Assembly: GCA_004297465.1 (NCBI GenBank) | Contig: SCUB01000001.1 | Span: forward strand, 558,001-622,000 | DNA from: Xanthobacteraceae bacterium | GTDB taxonomy: Bacteria > Pseudomonadota > Alphaproteobacteria > Rhizobiales > Xanthobacteraceae | Length of the DNA stretch: 64,000 nucleotides | Direction of reading: 5' to 3' | Shown: positions 43,974-54,080 of the stretch, piece by piece | How the letters are laid out: each line of letters begins with the position of its first letter | Position numbering within the stretch: the first letter of the stretch is position 1 | The notes under the pieces: model-generated | The model's database searches: none | Seen by the model: only the letters and a program-made list of their open reading frames with translations | Told to the model about the DNA's origin: nothing | Translations under genes and position numbers: made by a program

Positions 43974-46900
43974 ATGAACATGGAACTCTCGCGGCGCCAG
44001 TTCATGGCGGGCGCGGGCGCCGGAGTGGCGGGGACAACGCTCGGATCGCTCGGGTTCGGCGCCATCGAGACCGCCTATGCGGACTCCATACGCGCCTTCA
44101 AACTGACGGGGACGACCGAAACCCGCAACACCTGCCCCTACTGCTCGGTCGCCTGCGGCATCATCATGTATTCCAAGGGTAACCTGGCGAAGGGTGAGAA
44201 GGCCGAGATCATCCACATCGAGGGCGATCCCGATCATCCGACCAATCGCGGCACGCTGTGTCCGAAGGGCGCCTCGTTGCTCGATTTCGTCCACTCGAAG
44301 ACGCGCACGCTTTATCCGCAGATCCGCAAGCCGGGCTCGGACAAATGGGAGCGCGTGTCCTGGGACGTCGCGCTCGATCGCGTCGCGCGGCTGATGAAGG
44401 ACGACCGCGACAAGAACTTCGTGGCGAAGAATACCGATGGCGTGACGGTCAACCGCTGGCTGACCACCGGATTCCTGGCAGCTTCCGCGACCACCAACGA
44501 AACCGCCTGGGCGACCTACAAGGTGGTGCGCTCAACCGGGATACTGGCGTTCGATAACCAAGCAAGAGTTTGACACGGACCGACGGTGGCCAGTCTGGCC
44601 CCAACATTCGGTCGCGGTGCAATGACGAACTCCTGGACGGATATCAAGAACACCGATCTCGTCGTTATTATGGGTGGCAACGCCGCCGAGGCGCACCCGT
44701 GCGGATTCAAATGGGTCACGGAGGCGAAAGCCAACCGTGGCGCCAGGCTGATCGTGGTCGATCCGCGTTTCACGCGCTCGGCGTCGGTCGCGGACATGTA
44801 TGCGCCGATCCGGCAGGGCACGGACATCGCTTTCCTGTTCGGCGTGATGAACTACTGCATCTCGAACAACAATGTGCAGTGGGACTATGTGAAGGCGTTC
44901 ACCAATGCGCCTTATATCGTCAAGGAAGGCTTCGATTTCCACGACGGCTTGTTCACGGGCTACGACGAAACCAAGCGCGACTACAACAAGTCCACGTGGG
45001 AGTATGAGCTTGACGCAGATGGCTACGTTCAGGCTGACGACACGCTGGAAAACCCGCGTTGCGTCTGGAGCCTGCTGAAGAAGCACATCTCGGTCTATAC
45101 GCCCGAGATGGTCGAGCGCATTTGCGGCACGCCGAAGGACAAGTTCCTGAAGGTGGCGCAGATGATTTCGGAGTGCTCGTCGCCGACCAAGACGATGACC
45201 TCCATGTATGCGCTCGGCTGGACCCAGCACTCCAAGGGTTCGCAGAACATCCGCGCCATGGCGATGCTCCAGCTGATCCTGGGCAACATCGGCGTGCGCG
45301 GCGGCGGCATGAATGCCCTGCGCGGGCACTCCAACATCCAGGGGCTGACCGACATCGGCCTGATGTCGAACCTGATCCCGGGCTATCTGACGATCCCGAC
45401 GGAAAAGGAAGCGACCCTCGAAGTCTACATGTCGACCCGCGGCTTCAAGCCGCTGCGGCCGAACCAGATGAGCTACTGGCAGAACTACAAGAAGTTCTTC
45501 GTCAGCTTCCAGAAGTCGATGTGGGGCTCGGCGGCGACGGCGGAGAACAGCTTCGCCTATGACTGGCTGCCTAAACTCGACCTGCCGTCTTACGACGTGC
45601 TGCGCATCTTCGAATTGATGCACCAGGGCAAGGTGAACGGCTATATCTGCCAGGGCTTCAATCCCCTGCTGTCAGCCCCCAACAGGAAGAAGCTGACTGC
45701 CGCGCTTTCGAAGCTCAAGTTCCTTGTCGTCATGGATCCACTGCAGACGGAGACGGCGCGGTTCTGGGAGAACCACGGCGAGTTTAATGACGTCGATTCC
45801 TCGAAAATCCAGACCGAGGTCATCGAACTGCCGACGACCTGTTTCGCTGAAGACACCGGCTCGCTCAGCAACTCGGGACGGTGGCTGCAATGGCACTGGG
45901 CCGGCGGCTCGCATCCGGCCGAGGGCAGGAACGACGCCTCGATCATGGCGCAGATCTACCTGCGTCTGAAGGCACTCTACGAAAAAGAGGGCGGACCGGT
46001 TCCGGATCCGATCGTCAAACTCGATTGGCGTTACAAGGACCCGGCTGCACCGACGCCGGAAGAGCTTGCGAAGGAGCTCAACGGGTCCGCGCTCGAAGAC
46101 ATCACGGACCCGAATGACCCGACCAAGGTCATTCTGGCGAAAGGCAAGCAGGTCGTGTCCTTTGCCGCCTTGCGCGACGACGGCAAGACCGCGTGCGGCT
46201 GCTGGATTTATTCCGGCTGCTTCAACGAAGCGGGCAACAACATGGCCCGCCGCGATACCAACGATCCGGATTCGACCGGCGCCTATTCGACATGGGCCTG
46301 GTCGTGGCCGGTCAACCGCCGCATCCTCTACAACCGCGCTTCGTCCGATATCAACGGCAAGCCGTGGGATGACAGCCGCAAGCTGTTGTGGTGGGACGGC
46401 GCAAAGTGGACCGGTTACGATGTGCCGGACATCGCGCCCACCGCCAAGCCGGACGTGGTCGGCCCCTTCATCATGAACCCGGAGGGCACCGGCCGCCTGT
46501 TTACCCGCGGCATGATGCGCGATGGGCCGTTCCCGGCGCACTACGAGCCGTTCGAATCGCCGGTGGTCAACGTGTTGGCGCCGAAGGTTCGCGGCAACCC
46601 GGCCGCCCGCGTGTTCAAGGGCGACATGGAGCAGTTCGGCGACGCCGAGGAGTTCCCCTATGCGGCGACCTCCTATCGGCTCACCGAGCACTTCCACTTC
46701 TGGACCAAGCACCAGCATAATCCAGCGGTGATGCAACCGGAATTCTTTGTCGAAATCAGCGAACAGCTGGCAAAGGAGAAGGGCATCAAGTCCGGCGGCT
46801 GGGCGCGCATATGGTCGAAGCGTGGCTCGATCAAAGGCAAGGTCGTGGTGACCAAGCGCATCGCACCGCTCACCTGCGATGGCAAGACGGTGCACATCGT

Positions 46901-47054
46901 CGGCATTCCGCTGCACTGGGGCTTCATGGGCGAGACGAGGAAGGGCTTCGGCCCAAACTCGCTCACGCCCTATGTCGGAGACGCCAACATCGAAACGCCG
47001 GAGTACAAGGCATTCCTCGTCGATATCGAGCCCATTCCCGGGCCGGTGGCATAA
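43974..47054 (+). CDS. fdoG: formate dehydrogenase alpha subunit, selenocysteine-containing (FdnG/FdoG type)
   Basis: 1026 residues if the in-frame TGA at 44571-44573 is read as selenocysteine (residue 200). It oxidises formate in the periplasm with bis-MGD-bound Mo or W and passes electrons to the beta subunit. The Tat signal is ELSRRQFMAGAGAG. The [4Fe-4S] cysteines are C54, C57, C61 and C96 (CPYCSVAC, LCPKG). Around the TGA the sequence reads NQARV-U-HGPTVASLAPTFGRGAMTN, the same context as the E. coli FdnG/FdoG Sec site. Length and downstream reading frame match E. coli FdnG. Start ATG 43974 has AGGAGA about 6 bases upstream. The first gene of a long operon. Confidence 0.96.
44578..44613 (+). 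promoter_or_regulatory. bacterial SECIS element
   Basis: Immediately downstream of the selenocysteine TGA, GACCGA (44578-44583) pairs with TCGGTC (44608-44613), and GGCC (44588-44591) pairs with GGCC (44597-44600) around the apical loop AGTCT. The loop contains the GU dinucleotide recognised by SelB in the E. coli fdhF/fdnG hairpins. Spacing from the TGA and the overall shape match the bacterial SECIS. Confidence 0.88.
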
Positions 47055-47066
47055 GGGGAGGCGACG

Positions 47067-48014
47067 ATGGCGAACTTCGAATTCGTTCTTCCCCCAGCGC
47101 CCACCAGCAACGTGAAGCCGATATTCGGTGAGCAAGACCTGATCCGCCGCTCGGCCTCCACCATCACGCCGCCGGCAAAGCGGCAGACGGAGGTGGCCAA
47201 GCTCATTGACGTGACAAAATGCATCGGCTGCAAGGCGTGCGAGGTCGCTTGCCTCGAGTGGAACGACCTGCACCACGAGGTTGGTTCCAACACGGGTGTC
47301 TACGACAACCCGCCCGATCTCGACCCGGACATCTTCACAGTGATGCGCTTCACTGAATGGGTTAATCCGGAAACCAAGAATCTGGAATGGCTCATCCGCA
47401 AGGATGGCTGCATGCATTGCGAGGACCCGGGCTGCCTCAAGGCCTGCCCGGCGCCCGGTGCCATCGTGCAGTACTCCAATGGCATTGTGGACATCGATCA
47501 CGAGAAGTGCATCGGCTGCGGCTACTGCATCAAGGGCTGCCCGTTCAACATTCCGCGCATCTCCAAGGTCGACCACACGGCGTATAAGTGCACGCTGTGC
47601 TCCGACCGACTCGCCGTCGGCCAGGGTCCGGCTTGCGCCAAGGCCTGCCCGACGCACGCCATCGTGTTCGGCACCAAGGACGACATGAAGAAGCACGCCG
47701 AGGGCCGCATCACCGATCTGAAGTCGCGCGGCTTCAGGAACGCGGGGCTTTATGACCCGCCCGGCGTGGGCGGCACCCACGTGATGTATGTGCTGCATCA
47801 TGCCGACCAGCCGGAGCTTTATGCCGGCCTGCCCAGCAACCCGACGATCAGCCCGATCGTCGAGTTGTGGAAGGGCGCGGTCAAATATGTCGGCCTCTCC
47901 GCGCTCGGCTTCGCCGCCGTGGTGGGCGTGCTCCATCATCTGGTCGTCGGCGCCAACCGCGTCACGGCCGAGGATGAGGACAACGCCGGCAAACTCAAGC
48001 AAGGGAGGTCATGA
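47067..48014 (+). CDS. fdoH: formate dehydrogenase iron-sulfur (beta) subunit
   Basis: 315 residues. Four ferredoxin-type [4Fe-4S] motifs are visible ([44 protein letters not shown]...CAKACP), forming the electron wire from FdoG to the membrane. A single C-terminal transmembrane helix (about residues 272-292, [21 protein letters not shown]) anchors it. It begins 12 bases after fdoG and its stop overlaps the gamma-subunit start region. Confidence 0.96.
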   Translation: MANFEFVLPPAPTSNVKPIFGEQDLIRRSASTITPPAKRQTEVAKLIDVTKCIGCKACEVACLEWNDLHHEVGSNTGVYDNPPDLDPDIFTVMRFTEWVNPETKNLEWLIRKDGCMHCEDPGCLKACPAPGAIVQYSNGIVDIDHEKCIGCGYCIKGCPFNIPRISKVDHTAYKCTLCSDRLAVGQGPACAKACPTHAIVFGTKDDMKKHAEGRITDLKSRGFRNAGLYDPPGVGGTHVMYVLHHADQPELYAGLPSNPTISPIVELWKGAVKYVGLSALGFAAVVGVLHHLVVGANRVTAEDEDNAGKLKQGRS

Positions 48015-48661
48015 TGGCCGTTCCCGACAAGGCGCGCGCTTCCTATGAGGTCAGTCGCTACACGACCGGCGCGCGCATCAACCACTGGGTCACGGCGACC
48101 AGCCTCGTGCTGCTGGCCGTGACGGGACTGTCGCTGTTTCATCCCAGTCTCTATTTCCTGACCGGACTATTCGGCGGCGGCGCTATCGTGCGGGTGATCC
48201 ACCCATGGATCGGCGTGGTGCTGTTCTTTAGTTTCCTCGGCCTGTTCGTGCGGTTCTGGCGCGCCAACCTGCCTTCGCGCAGCGATGCGCAATGGGTCAG
48301 CCATCCTGTCGATGTGCTGACGGGGCACGAGGAAAAACTGCCCGAGATCGGCACCTACAACGCCGGCCAGAAGATCATGTTCTGGTTGATGTCGCTGCTC
48401 ATCATCGTGCTGATCGCAAGCGGCGTGGTGGTCTGGGATCAGTATTTTTATCCGTTCACGACGATCCCGCAGAAACGCGTCGCGCTGCTCATCCACTCGA
48501 TCGCTGCGATCGTGGCGATCCTGAACTGGATCGTCCATGTCTATGCGGCGATCTGGGTGCGCGGCACGATCAGCGCGATGACGCGCGGCAAGGTCACCGG
48601 CGGGTGGGCCTGGCGGCATCACCGCAAATGGCTGCGGGATATCCTCGCCAGCCGTTCGTGA
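48014..48661 (+). CDS. fdoI: formate dehydrogenase cytochrome b556 (gamma) subunit
   Basis: 215 residues with four transmembrane helices and membrane histidines for two b hemes (RINHWVTATSLVLLAVTG, VIHPWIGVVLFF, LIHSIAAIVAILNWIVHVYAAIW). It passes electrons to the quinone pool. Start ATG 48014 has GGGAGG 5 bases upstream; ATG 48011 overlaps it and is less likely. Confidence 0.95.
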   Translation: MAVPDKARASYEVSRYTTGARINHWVTATSLVLLAVTGLSLFHPSLYFLTGLFGGGAIVRVIHPWIGVVLFFSFLGLFVRFWRANLPSRSDAQWVSHPVDVLTGHEEKLPEIGTYNAGQKIMFWLMSLLIIVLIASGVVVWDQYFYPFTTIPQKRVALLIHSIAAIVAILNWIVHVYAAIWVRGTISAMTRGKVTGGWAWRHHRKWLRDILASRS

Positions 48662-48769
48662 GCGCGTCCCCCGCGCGCTCGACGGACGACGCCGATCCTT
48701 GCGATTGGCGTCGCCCTGTTGCATGTTATGCTGCGTGCACGTGGCCCGTGAGGTTCGTGAGGTAATGCA

Positions 48770-49687
48770 ATGTCGCAAGTCGGTACTCCCCGGCACGACC
48801 CCATTTCCATCGGCGAGGCGGCGGTTCCCTCGTTCGTGAAGCTCCCCGAACCGTCCGTGCTGTTTGAGAGACGCGCCTGGCGGCTGCGCACGCTGGCGCT
48901 GGTCAGCGATCTCGCGCCGTACCTGACCTTCCTCGCCGGCATTTGCGACATTCAGCACGCGATCCAGAACGGCCTGCCGCCCGTAACGCCGCCCTCGGAA
49001 GAGGCCATGGCGCGCGCCCGCACGTTCGGGATGCCGCCGCTCGACCGCGCGGGATTCGTCGCCGACGCCGCGTTCGAGGAGACGCTGGCGCGGCTGGTGG
49101 CCCGCGCCGAGGCCCTCGACATGCCGCAGGGCGCGCGCGACGCCGTGACACGCATCGCGCGAATGGATGCCCCGGCTCGGCTGGCGCTCGCGCGGGCCGC
49201 GCTCGCCGATTCACCCGAGGCCGCGGCGCTCGCCGAACATCTATTCGCCGCCGCCGCCCTGCAGGTCCACTTCAGCCGCCTCGCGCATGATCTCGACGCG
49301 GCGCTGATCGAGGCGGTCAGGGACGGGCTGTGTCCCTGCTGCGGCGGCCCGCCGGTGGCCTCGCTGGTGGTGGGATGGCCCGGCGCGCACGCCACGCGCT
49401 ATTGCGCCTGCGCGCTGTGCCAGAGCCTGTGGCACCACGTCCGCATCAAATGCGCGGTCTGCGGTTCGACCGAAAGCATCTCCTACGAGGAGATCGAGGC
49501 GGGGCCGGGCCTCGTCAAGGCCGAGAACTGCGGCAAGTGCGGCTGCTACGTCAAGATCATGCATCAGCTCAACGACCCCGAACTCGATCCCGTCGCCGAT
49601 GACGTGGCCTCGCTCGGACTTGACCTCCTGATGCGCGACGCCGGCGCGCGGCGCGGCGCCGTCAATCCATTCCTGGTCGGCTACTGA
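48770..49687 (+). CDS. fdhE: formate dehydrogenase accessory protein FdhE
   Basis: 305 residues. FdhE is needed for maturation of respiratory formate dehydrogenases and binds iron through rubredoxin-like cysteine pairs. Four CxxC motifs are present: CPCC, CALC, CAVC and CGKC, all in the C-terminal half. It opens the second part of the operon, 108 bases after fdoI and 11 before selA. The sulfurtransferase FdhD, normally also required, is not in the window. Confidence 0.95.
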   Translation: MSQVGTPRHDPISIGEAAVPSFVKLPEPSVLFERRAWRLRTLALVSDLAPYLTFLAGICDIQHAIQNGLPPVTPPSEEAMARARTFGMPPLDRAGFVADAAFEETLARLVARAEALDMPQGARDAVTRIARMDAPARLALARAALADSPEAAALAEHLFAAAALQVHFSRLAHDLDAALIEAVRDGLCPCCGGPPVASLVVGWPGAHATRYCACALCQSLWHHVRIKCAVCGSTESISYEEIEAGPGLVKAENCGKCGCYVKIMHQLNDPELDPVADDVASLGLDLLMRDAGARRGAVNPFLVGY

Positions 49688-49698
49688 CGGGGGCGGCC

Positions 49699-51126
49699 AT
49701 GGGCGACGCAACTCTCCGCGGCCTGCCGTCGGTCGATGAAGTGCTCAGGACGGCGCATGCCCGCGAAGCCGTCGACCGTCATGGCCGCCAGACGGTGACC
49801 GACGCGGTGCGCGCCACGCTGTCCGGACTCCGGAGCGCCGTTTCCGGCGCGCGCGTCATGCCGGTCAACGCCGATTGGATCGCAAAGGAGGCGTCGGCTG
49901 CGCTGGCGCACACGGCGCGCCCCAATCTCCGCGCGGTCTACAACCTCACCGGCACGGTGCTGCATACCAATCTCGGCCGCGCCGTGCTGGCCGAGGAAGC
50001 CATCGCCGCGGCGGTCACGGCGATGCGGCAGACGGTGGCGCTCGAATTCGATCTCGACAGCGGCCGCCGCGGCGAGCGCGACAATGGGGTGCGCGACCTG
50101 CTGCGCGATCTGACCGGGGCCGAGGATGCGACGCTCGTCAACAACAACGCCGCCGCCGTTCATCTCGTGCTCAACACGCTGGCCAACCGCCGCGAGGCCA
50201 TCGTCTCGCGCGGCGAGATGATCGAGATCGGCGGAGCGTTCCGCCTGCCCGATATCATGGCGCGCGCCGGCGTCAGGCTGATCGAGATCGGCACCACCAA
50301 CCGCACCCACCTTGACGATTACCGGCAGGCGCTGGGGGCGCGGACGGGACTTGTGCTCAAGGTGCACACCTCGAACTACCGGATCACGGGCTTCACCGCG
50401 GCGGTGCCGACCGGTGATCTCGTCGCCCTCTTGCGTGGGCACGATGTGCCGCTCATCAACGACCTCGGCTCGGGCACGCTGGTCGACCTGACGCGCTTCG
50501 GCCTTCGTCACGAGCCGACGGTCGCCGAGGCGGTGAAAGAGGGCGCCGATCTCGTCACGTTTTCCGGCGACAAGCTGCTTGGCGGGCCTCAGGCCGGATT
50601 CATCGTCGGCCGCCGCGAGTTGATCGCCCGCATCAACCGCAATCCGCTCAAGCGCGCGCTGCGGATCGATAAGATCCGCCTCGCCGCCATCGAGGCGACG
50701 CTGCGGCTCTACCGCGATCCCGACCGGCTCGCCGCAAGGCTGCCGACGCTGCGGCATCTGTCGCGCCCGAAGGAGGAGGTCGCGGCGCTGGCGCACCACC
50801 TTGCGCCCGCTGTCGCGCGCGTGCTTGCGCCGCGCTTTGCCGTCACTGTCACTGACTGCGCGTGCGAGATCGGCTCCGGCGCTCTGCCGGGGGAAACGGT
50901 GCCGAGCGCGGGACTGGCGATCGCGCCGACGGCGGCGCGCGGACGCGGGCGGGCGCTCGCCGCCCTTGCCGCCGCGCTACGCAAGCTGCCAGTTCCGGTC
51001 ATCGGACGCATCGCCGGCGACGCGCTCGTTCTCGACCTGCGCACGCTGGAGGACGCCGGGGGCTTCGCCGCCAACTTCATGGCCCTGGTGTTGCCGTCGG
51101 GCGATCCTCGCGAGGCCGCGCCATGA
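49699..51126 (+). CDS. selA: L-seryl-tRNA(Sec) selenium transferase
   Basis: 475 residues. SelA converts Ser-tRNA(Sec) to Sec-tRNA(Sec) with selenophosphate, using PLP. The PLP lysine is K292 in FSGDKLLGGPQAG, and the N-terminal tRNA-binding domain and NLTGTVLHTNLGRA motif are present. The stop overlaps the selB start (ATGA at 51123), so the two are translationally coupled. Confidence 0.97.
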   Translation: MGDATLRGLPSVDEVLRTAHAREAVDRHGRQTVTDAVRATLSGLRSAVSGARVMPVNADWIAKEASAALAHTARPNLRAVYNLTGTVLHTNLGRAVLAEEAIAAAVTAMRQTVALEFDLDSGRRGERDNGVRDLLRDLTGAEDATLVNNNAAAVHLVLNTLANRREAIVSRGEMIEIGGAFRLPDIMARAGVRLIEIGTTNRTHLDDYRQALGARTGLVLKVHTSNYRITGFTAAVPTGDLVALLRGHDVPLINDLGSGTLVDLTRFGLRHEPTVAEAVKEGADLVTFSGDKLLGGPQAGFIVGRRELIARINRNPLKRALRIDKIRLAAIEATLRLYRDPDRLAARLPTLRHLSRPKEEVAALAHHLAPAVARVLAPRFAVTVTDCACEIGSGALPGETVPSAGLAIAPTAARGRGRALAALAAALRKLPVPVIGRIAGDALVLDLRTLEDAGGFAANFMALVLPSGDPREAAP

Positions 51127-53219
51127 TCATCGGCACCGCGGGCCACATCGATCACGGCAAGACGGCGCTGGTCCGCGCACTCACCGGCATCGACACCGAC
51201 CGCTTGAAGGAGGAAAAGGCGCGCGGCATCACCATCGATCTCGGCTTTGCCTATCTACCATTGCCGGACGGGCGCGTGCTCGGCTTCGTCGACGTGCCGG
51301 GTCACGAGAAGTTCGTCCACAACATGCTGGCCGGCGCGACCGGCATCGATTTCGTGCTGTTGGCGGTGGCGGCCGACGACGGCGTGATGCCGCAGACCCG
51401 CGAGCACCTGGCCATCGTCGATCTGCTCGGGCTGAGCCATGGCATCGTCGCCCTGACCAAGTGCGACCTCGCCGGCGCGGAACGCCGCAGCATCGTCTCG
51501 GCGGACATCGCGGTCACGCTCGCGGCCACCGGGCTCAGGGACGCCGCGGTCATTCCGGTCTCGACCGTGACCGGCGAGGGGCTCGCCGCCTTGCGAACCG
51601 CGCTCGAAACGGCGGCGGCCGCCTTTCACGAACGCGGCGGCGAGGGCCGGTTCCGCCTGGCCGTCGACCGCTCGTTCTCGCTGACGGGAGCGGGAACCAT
51701 CGTCACCGGCACGGTGCTCTCGGGATCGGTCGCGGTCGGCGACCGTGTCGCCATCAGCCCTTCAGGACGCAGCGCCCGCGTGCGCGCGATCCATGCCCAG
51801 AACCGTCCCACTGAAACCGGTCATGCCGGGCAGCGCTGCGCGCTCAATCTCGCCGGCGAGGGCATCGTCAGGGAGGCGATCCATCGCGGCGACGTGGTGC
51901 TCGACCCCGCGCTGCATGCCCCCGCCGACCGCATCGACGCAACCTTGCGGGTGCTGCGGAGCGAACCCAGGCCGATCGGGCAATGGATGCCGGTGCGGCT
52001 GCACCATGGCGCCGCCGAGATCGCGGCCCGCATCGTGCTGCTGGGCGATGCCCCCATCGCGCCGGGCAACAAGGCACTGGTGCAGCTCGTGCTGGAACGC
52101 CCGATCGCCGCCGCGGCGGGCGATCATTTCGTGCTGCGCGACACCTCGGCGCAGCGCACCATCGGCGGCGGCCGCTTTCTCGACCTGCGGGCGCCGGCAC
52201 GCAAGCGCCGCACGCCCGAGCGCCTCGCCCAGCTCGCCGCCCATGCGCTGGCCGATCCCGAGCGCATCCTTGCCGCGCTGGCGGCGCTGCCGTGCGCCGC
52301 GATCAACATCGCGGCGTTTGCTCGCGACCATGCGCTCGGCGCGGCGCAGACGGAGCGCATCGTCGGCCGGCTCGGGCTGATCGGCATCGCCGTGCCGGGC
52401 GGCATGCTGGCGTTCGCGCCGGCCGAGTGGCTGCGCCTCAAGCGCGCCATCGCCGCCACGCTGGCCGACTATCATGCCGCCAATCCCGATCTTTCCGGCA
52501 TGGGCCGCGAACGGCTGCGCCTTGCGGTGGCGGCACGGCTGGCGGCGCCGGCGTTCGCCGCCGTGCTGCACGGCCTTGCCCAGCATGGCGAGATCGTGCT
52601 CGACGGTTCATGGGTCCGGCTGCGCGAGCACGAAGTCCGGCTGACCCCGGCCGACGCGGCGGTGTGGAGCCGCATGCACGACCTGCTCGCGGGCCGCGAG
52701 CGCTTCCGCCCGCCACGGGCGCGCGACATCGGCGGCCTGCTCAACATGCCCGAGGTCGAGATCCGCCGTATCCTCAAGCTGCTGGGCCGGATGGGCAAGG
52801 TCGACGAAGTCGCGCACGACCATTTCTTCCTGCGCGACACCGTCGCCGAGATGGTCGGCATCATGGCCGGACTTGCCGCCCGTTCGGACGGCGATCTGTT
52901 CAATGCCGCGGCGTTTCGTGATCAACTCGATAACGGCCGCAAGGTGGCGATCCAGATTCTTGAATTCTTCGACCGTCACGGCGTGACGCTGCGCCGTGGC
53001 GACCTGCGCCGCATCAACCGGCACCGGCTCGATCTGTTCGGCCGCCCGCCGGAGACGGGGCCGCAGACGCAGCCCGGCGCGGCGGCGTTTGATCCCTTGC
53101 ATGGAAGAGAAGCGTTCCCGGTGGGGCGTCCGGACTTCAAATCCGGGAGAGGCCGCGAGACGGTCTCTGGTGGGTTCGACTCCCATTCTCTTCCGCCACA
53201 TTCCAGGAGCGCGCGATGA
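51123..53219 (+). CDS. selB: selenocysteine-specific elongation factor SelB, reading through tRNA-Sec
   Basis: 698 residues as read. SelB delivers Sec-tRNA(Sec) to the UGA by binding the SECIS. GTPase motifs are [13 protein letters not shown] (G1), DVPGHEKF (G3) and TKCD (G4); EF-Tu-like domains 2-3 and C-terminal winged helices follow, ending near [12 protein letters not shown]. After that, the frame has no stop and continues through the whole tRNA-Sec gene (about the last 40 residues, from [11 protein letters not shown] to the end), stopping with TGA at 53217-53219. That TGA overlaps the ATG of the next gene. Whether this tail is made is open. Confidence 0.93.
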   Translation: MIIGTAGHIDHGKTALVRALTGIDTDRLKEEKARGITIDLGFAYLPLPDGRVLGFVDVPGHEKFVHNMLAGATGIDFVLLAVAADDGVMPQTREHLAIVDLLGLSHGIVALTKCDLAGAERRSIVSADIAVTLAATGLRDAAVIPVSTVTGEGLAALRTALETAAAAFHERGGEGRFRLAVDRSFSLTGAGTIVTGTVLSGSVAVGDRVAISPSGRSARVRAIHAQNRPTETGHAGQRCALNLAGEGIVREAIHRGDVVLDPALHAPADRIDATLRVLRSEPRPIGQWMPVRLHHGAAEIAARIVLLGDAPIAPGNKALVQLVLERPIAAAAGDHFVLRDTSAQRTIGGGRFLDLRAPARKRRTPERLAQLAAHALADPERILAALAALPCAAINIAAFARDHALGAAQTERIVGRLGLIGIAVPGGMLAFAPAEWLRLKRAIAATLADYHAANPDLSGMGRERLRLAVAARLAAPAFAAVLHGLAQHGEIVLDGSWVRLREHEVRLTPADAAVWSRMHDLLAGRERFRPPRARDIGGLLNMPEVEIRRILKLLGRMGKVDEVAHDHFFLRDTVAEMVGIMAGLAARSDGDLFNAAAFRDQLDNGRKVAIQILEFFDRHGVTLRRGDLRRINRHRLDLFGRPPETGPQTQPGAAAFDPLHGREAFPVGRPDFKSGRGRETVSGGFDSHSLPPHSRSAR
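53103..53198 (+). tRNA. selC: tRNA-Sec (anticodon TCA)
   Basis: 96 bases including encoded CCA. An 8-base acceptor stem (GGAAGAGA / TCTCTTCC) with G discriminator, a 5-base T stem, and an anticodon stem CCGGA/TCCGG carrying TCA at 53137-53139 are visible, together with a long variable arm (GAGA...TCTC). The extended acceptor and UCA anticodon are diagnostic for selenocysteine tRNA. It lies wholly inside the selB reading frame on the same strand. Confidence 0.96.
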
Positions 53220-53692
53220 AGCCGGCGCAATTCTTTCTCGACCGGCTGCGAGACCAGGCGCGCGAGGCCGAGACCGCGGAAACGGCGTTCCGCCGCGACT
53301 TCGCTGGGCGCCTTGCCGCGCTCGAAACCGGCCGCGCCGTGGCCTACCGGCGGATGAATCTGGTGCAGGCCATCGCCGATGGTCTGGCCAGCGCCGCGGA
53401 TGAGGCTGGCGCGGTCGCCGCCGCCGCGGCGATCATGCGGGCGCGGCTGGGATGGAGCGACGAGAGCGAGGCGCGCGCGGCGGTCATGGCGGCCTTCGCG
53501 CCGGTCGCCCGCGCGATGTTCCAGGCTGTGGCGGAACAAAATGAGGATGAGGATGAGAACGAAGGCGCTGCGCCCCGCGACCCGGCGCAAGCGCTTGCGG
53601 AGTTCGAAAGCTGGTATGCGGCCAACCATCCCACGTCATTCTGGGTGCTGTTCGAAAATCCTCTGCCGGAGACTCCCGTTGTCGACTTCTGA
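53216..53692 (+). CDS. unknown helical protein of the selenium operon
   Basis: 158 residues, not recognised. Mostly predicted helix, rich in Ala, Arg and Glu, with an acidic patch (EQNEDEDENEG) near residue 108 and an aromatic C-terminus (FESWYAANHPTSFWVLFENPL). No cysteine, so a direct role as sulfur or selenium carrier is unlikely; a scaffold or chaperone is possible. Its ATG overlaps the selB stop (ATGA) and GGAGC (53206-53210) precedes it. The end overlaps the next gene by 14 bases. Confidence 0.75.
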   Translation: MKPAQFFLDRLRDQAREAETAETAFRRDFAGRLAALETGRAVAYRRMNLVQAIADGLASAADEAGAVAAAAAIMRARLGWSDESEARAAVMAAFAPVARAMFQAVAEQNEDEDENEGAAPRDPAQALAEFESWYAANHPTSFWVLFENPLPETPVVDF

Positions 53693-54080
53693 CCTCGCGC
53701 CTTTCACGACGGATTTTCAGCGCTGGCTGGCGGCGGAATTCGTCGCGCGCGGCGCATTCACGGTGCTCGCGGTCCTGCTTGCCGTTGAAGGCGGTCAGGC
53801 AAGGCCGCTGTGCTCGACCTCGTTTCAGGTCGCCGGCGACGCGCTCGACTGGGACGATATTGTCGTCATGTTCGCCGGCGCCGGCGTGAGCTGGGATCGC
53901 GTCGCGTTTTTCCCGGCCAGCGATGCCAGCGGCAGGCCGCTCGACAATCCGGCCGCGCGCCTGCGGCTGCGCGACATCGAGATACAATTCGAGAAAACCC
54001 CGCATGCGCTGCGTGGGAGCCATGTCTTCGCGCCGGACGGCCATCGGCTGGCGGACGCAACGGCGCAGGTGCCGCAATGA
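53679..54080 (+). CDS. unknown protein of the selenium operon (TTG start)
   Basis: 133 residues, not recognised. It reads as an alpha/beta protein (LAPFTTDFQRWLAAEFVARG, DIVVMFAGAGVSWDRVAFFP, LRDIEIQFEKTPHALRG) with one Cys near residue 45. There is no ATG in the right place: TTG 53679 has GGAG (53668-53671) 7 bases upstream, an ideal spacing, and overlaps the previous gene by 14 bases. Its stop overlaps the next start (ATGA at 54077). The tight coupling to lipoate ligase-like, DsrE and GcvH-like genes suggests a shared pathway. Confidence 0.7.
   Translation: MSTSDLAPFTTDFQRWLAAEFVARGAFTVLAVLLAVEGGQARPLCSTSFQVAGDALDWDDIVVMFAGAGVSWDRVAFFPASDASGRPLDNPAARLRLRDIEIQFEKTPHALRGSHVFAPDGHRLADATAQVPQ

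Noticed and set aside
43974-44573. fdoG as a truncated pseudogene or two separate genes split at TGA 44571
   Set aside because: The frame is unchanged on both sides, the flanking residues match the E. coli Sec site, a SECIS hairpin follows, and the whole Sec machinery is adjacent.
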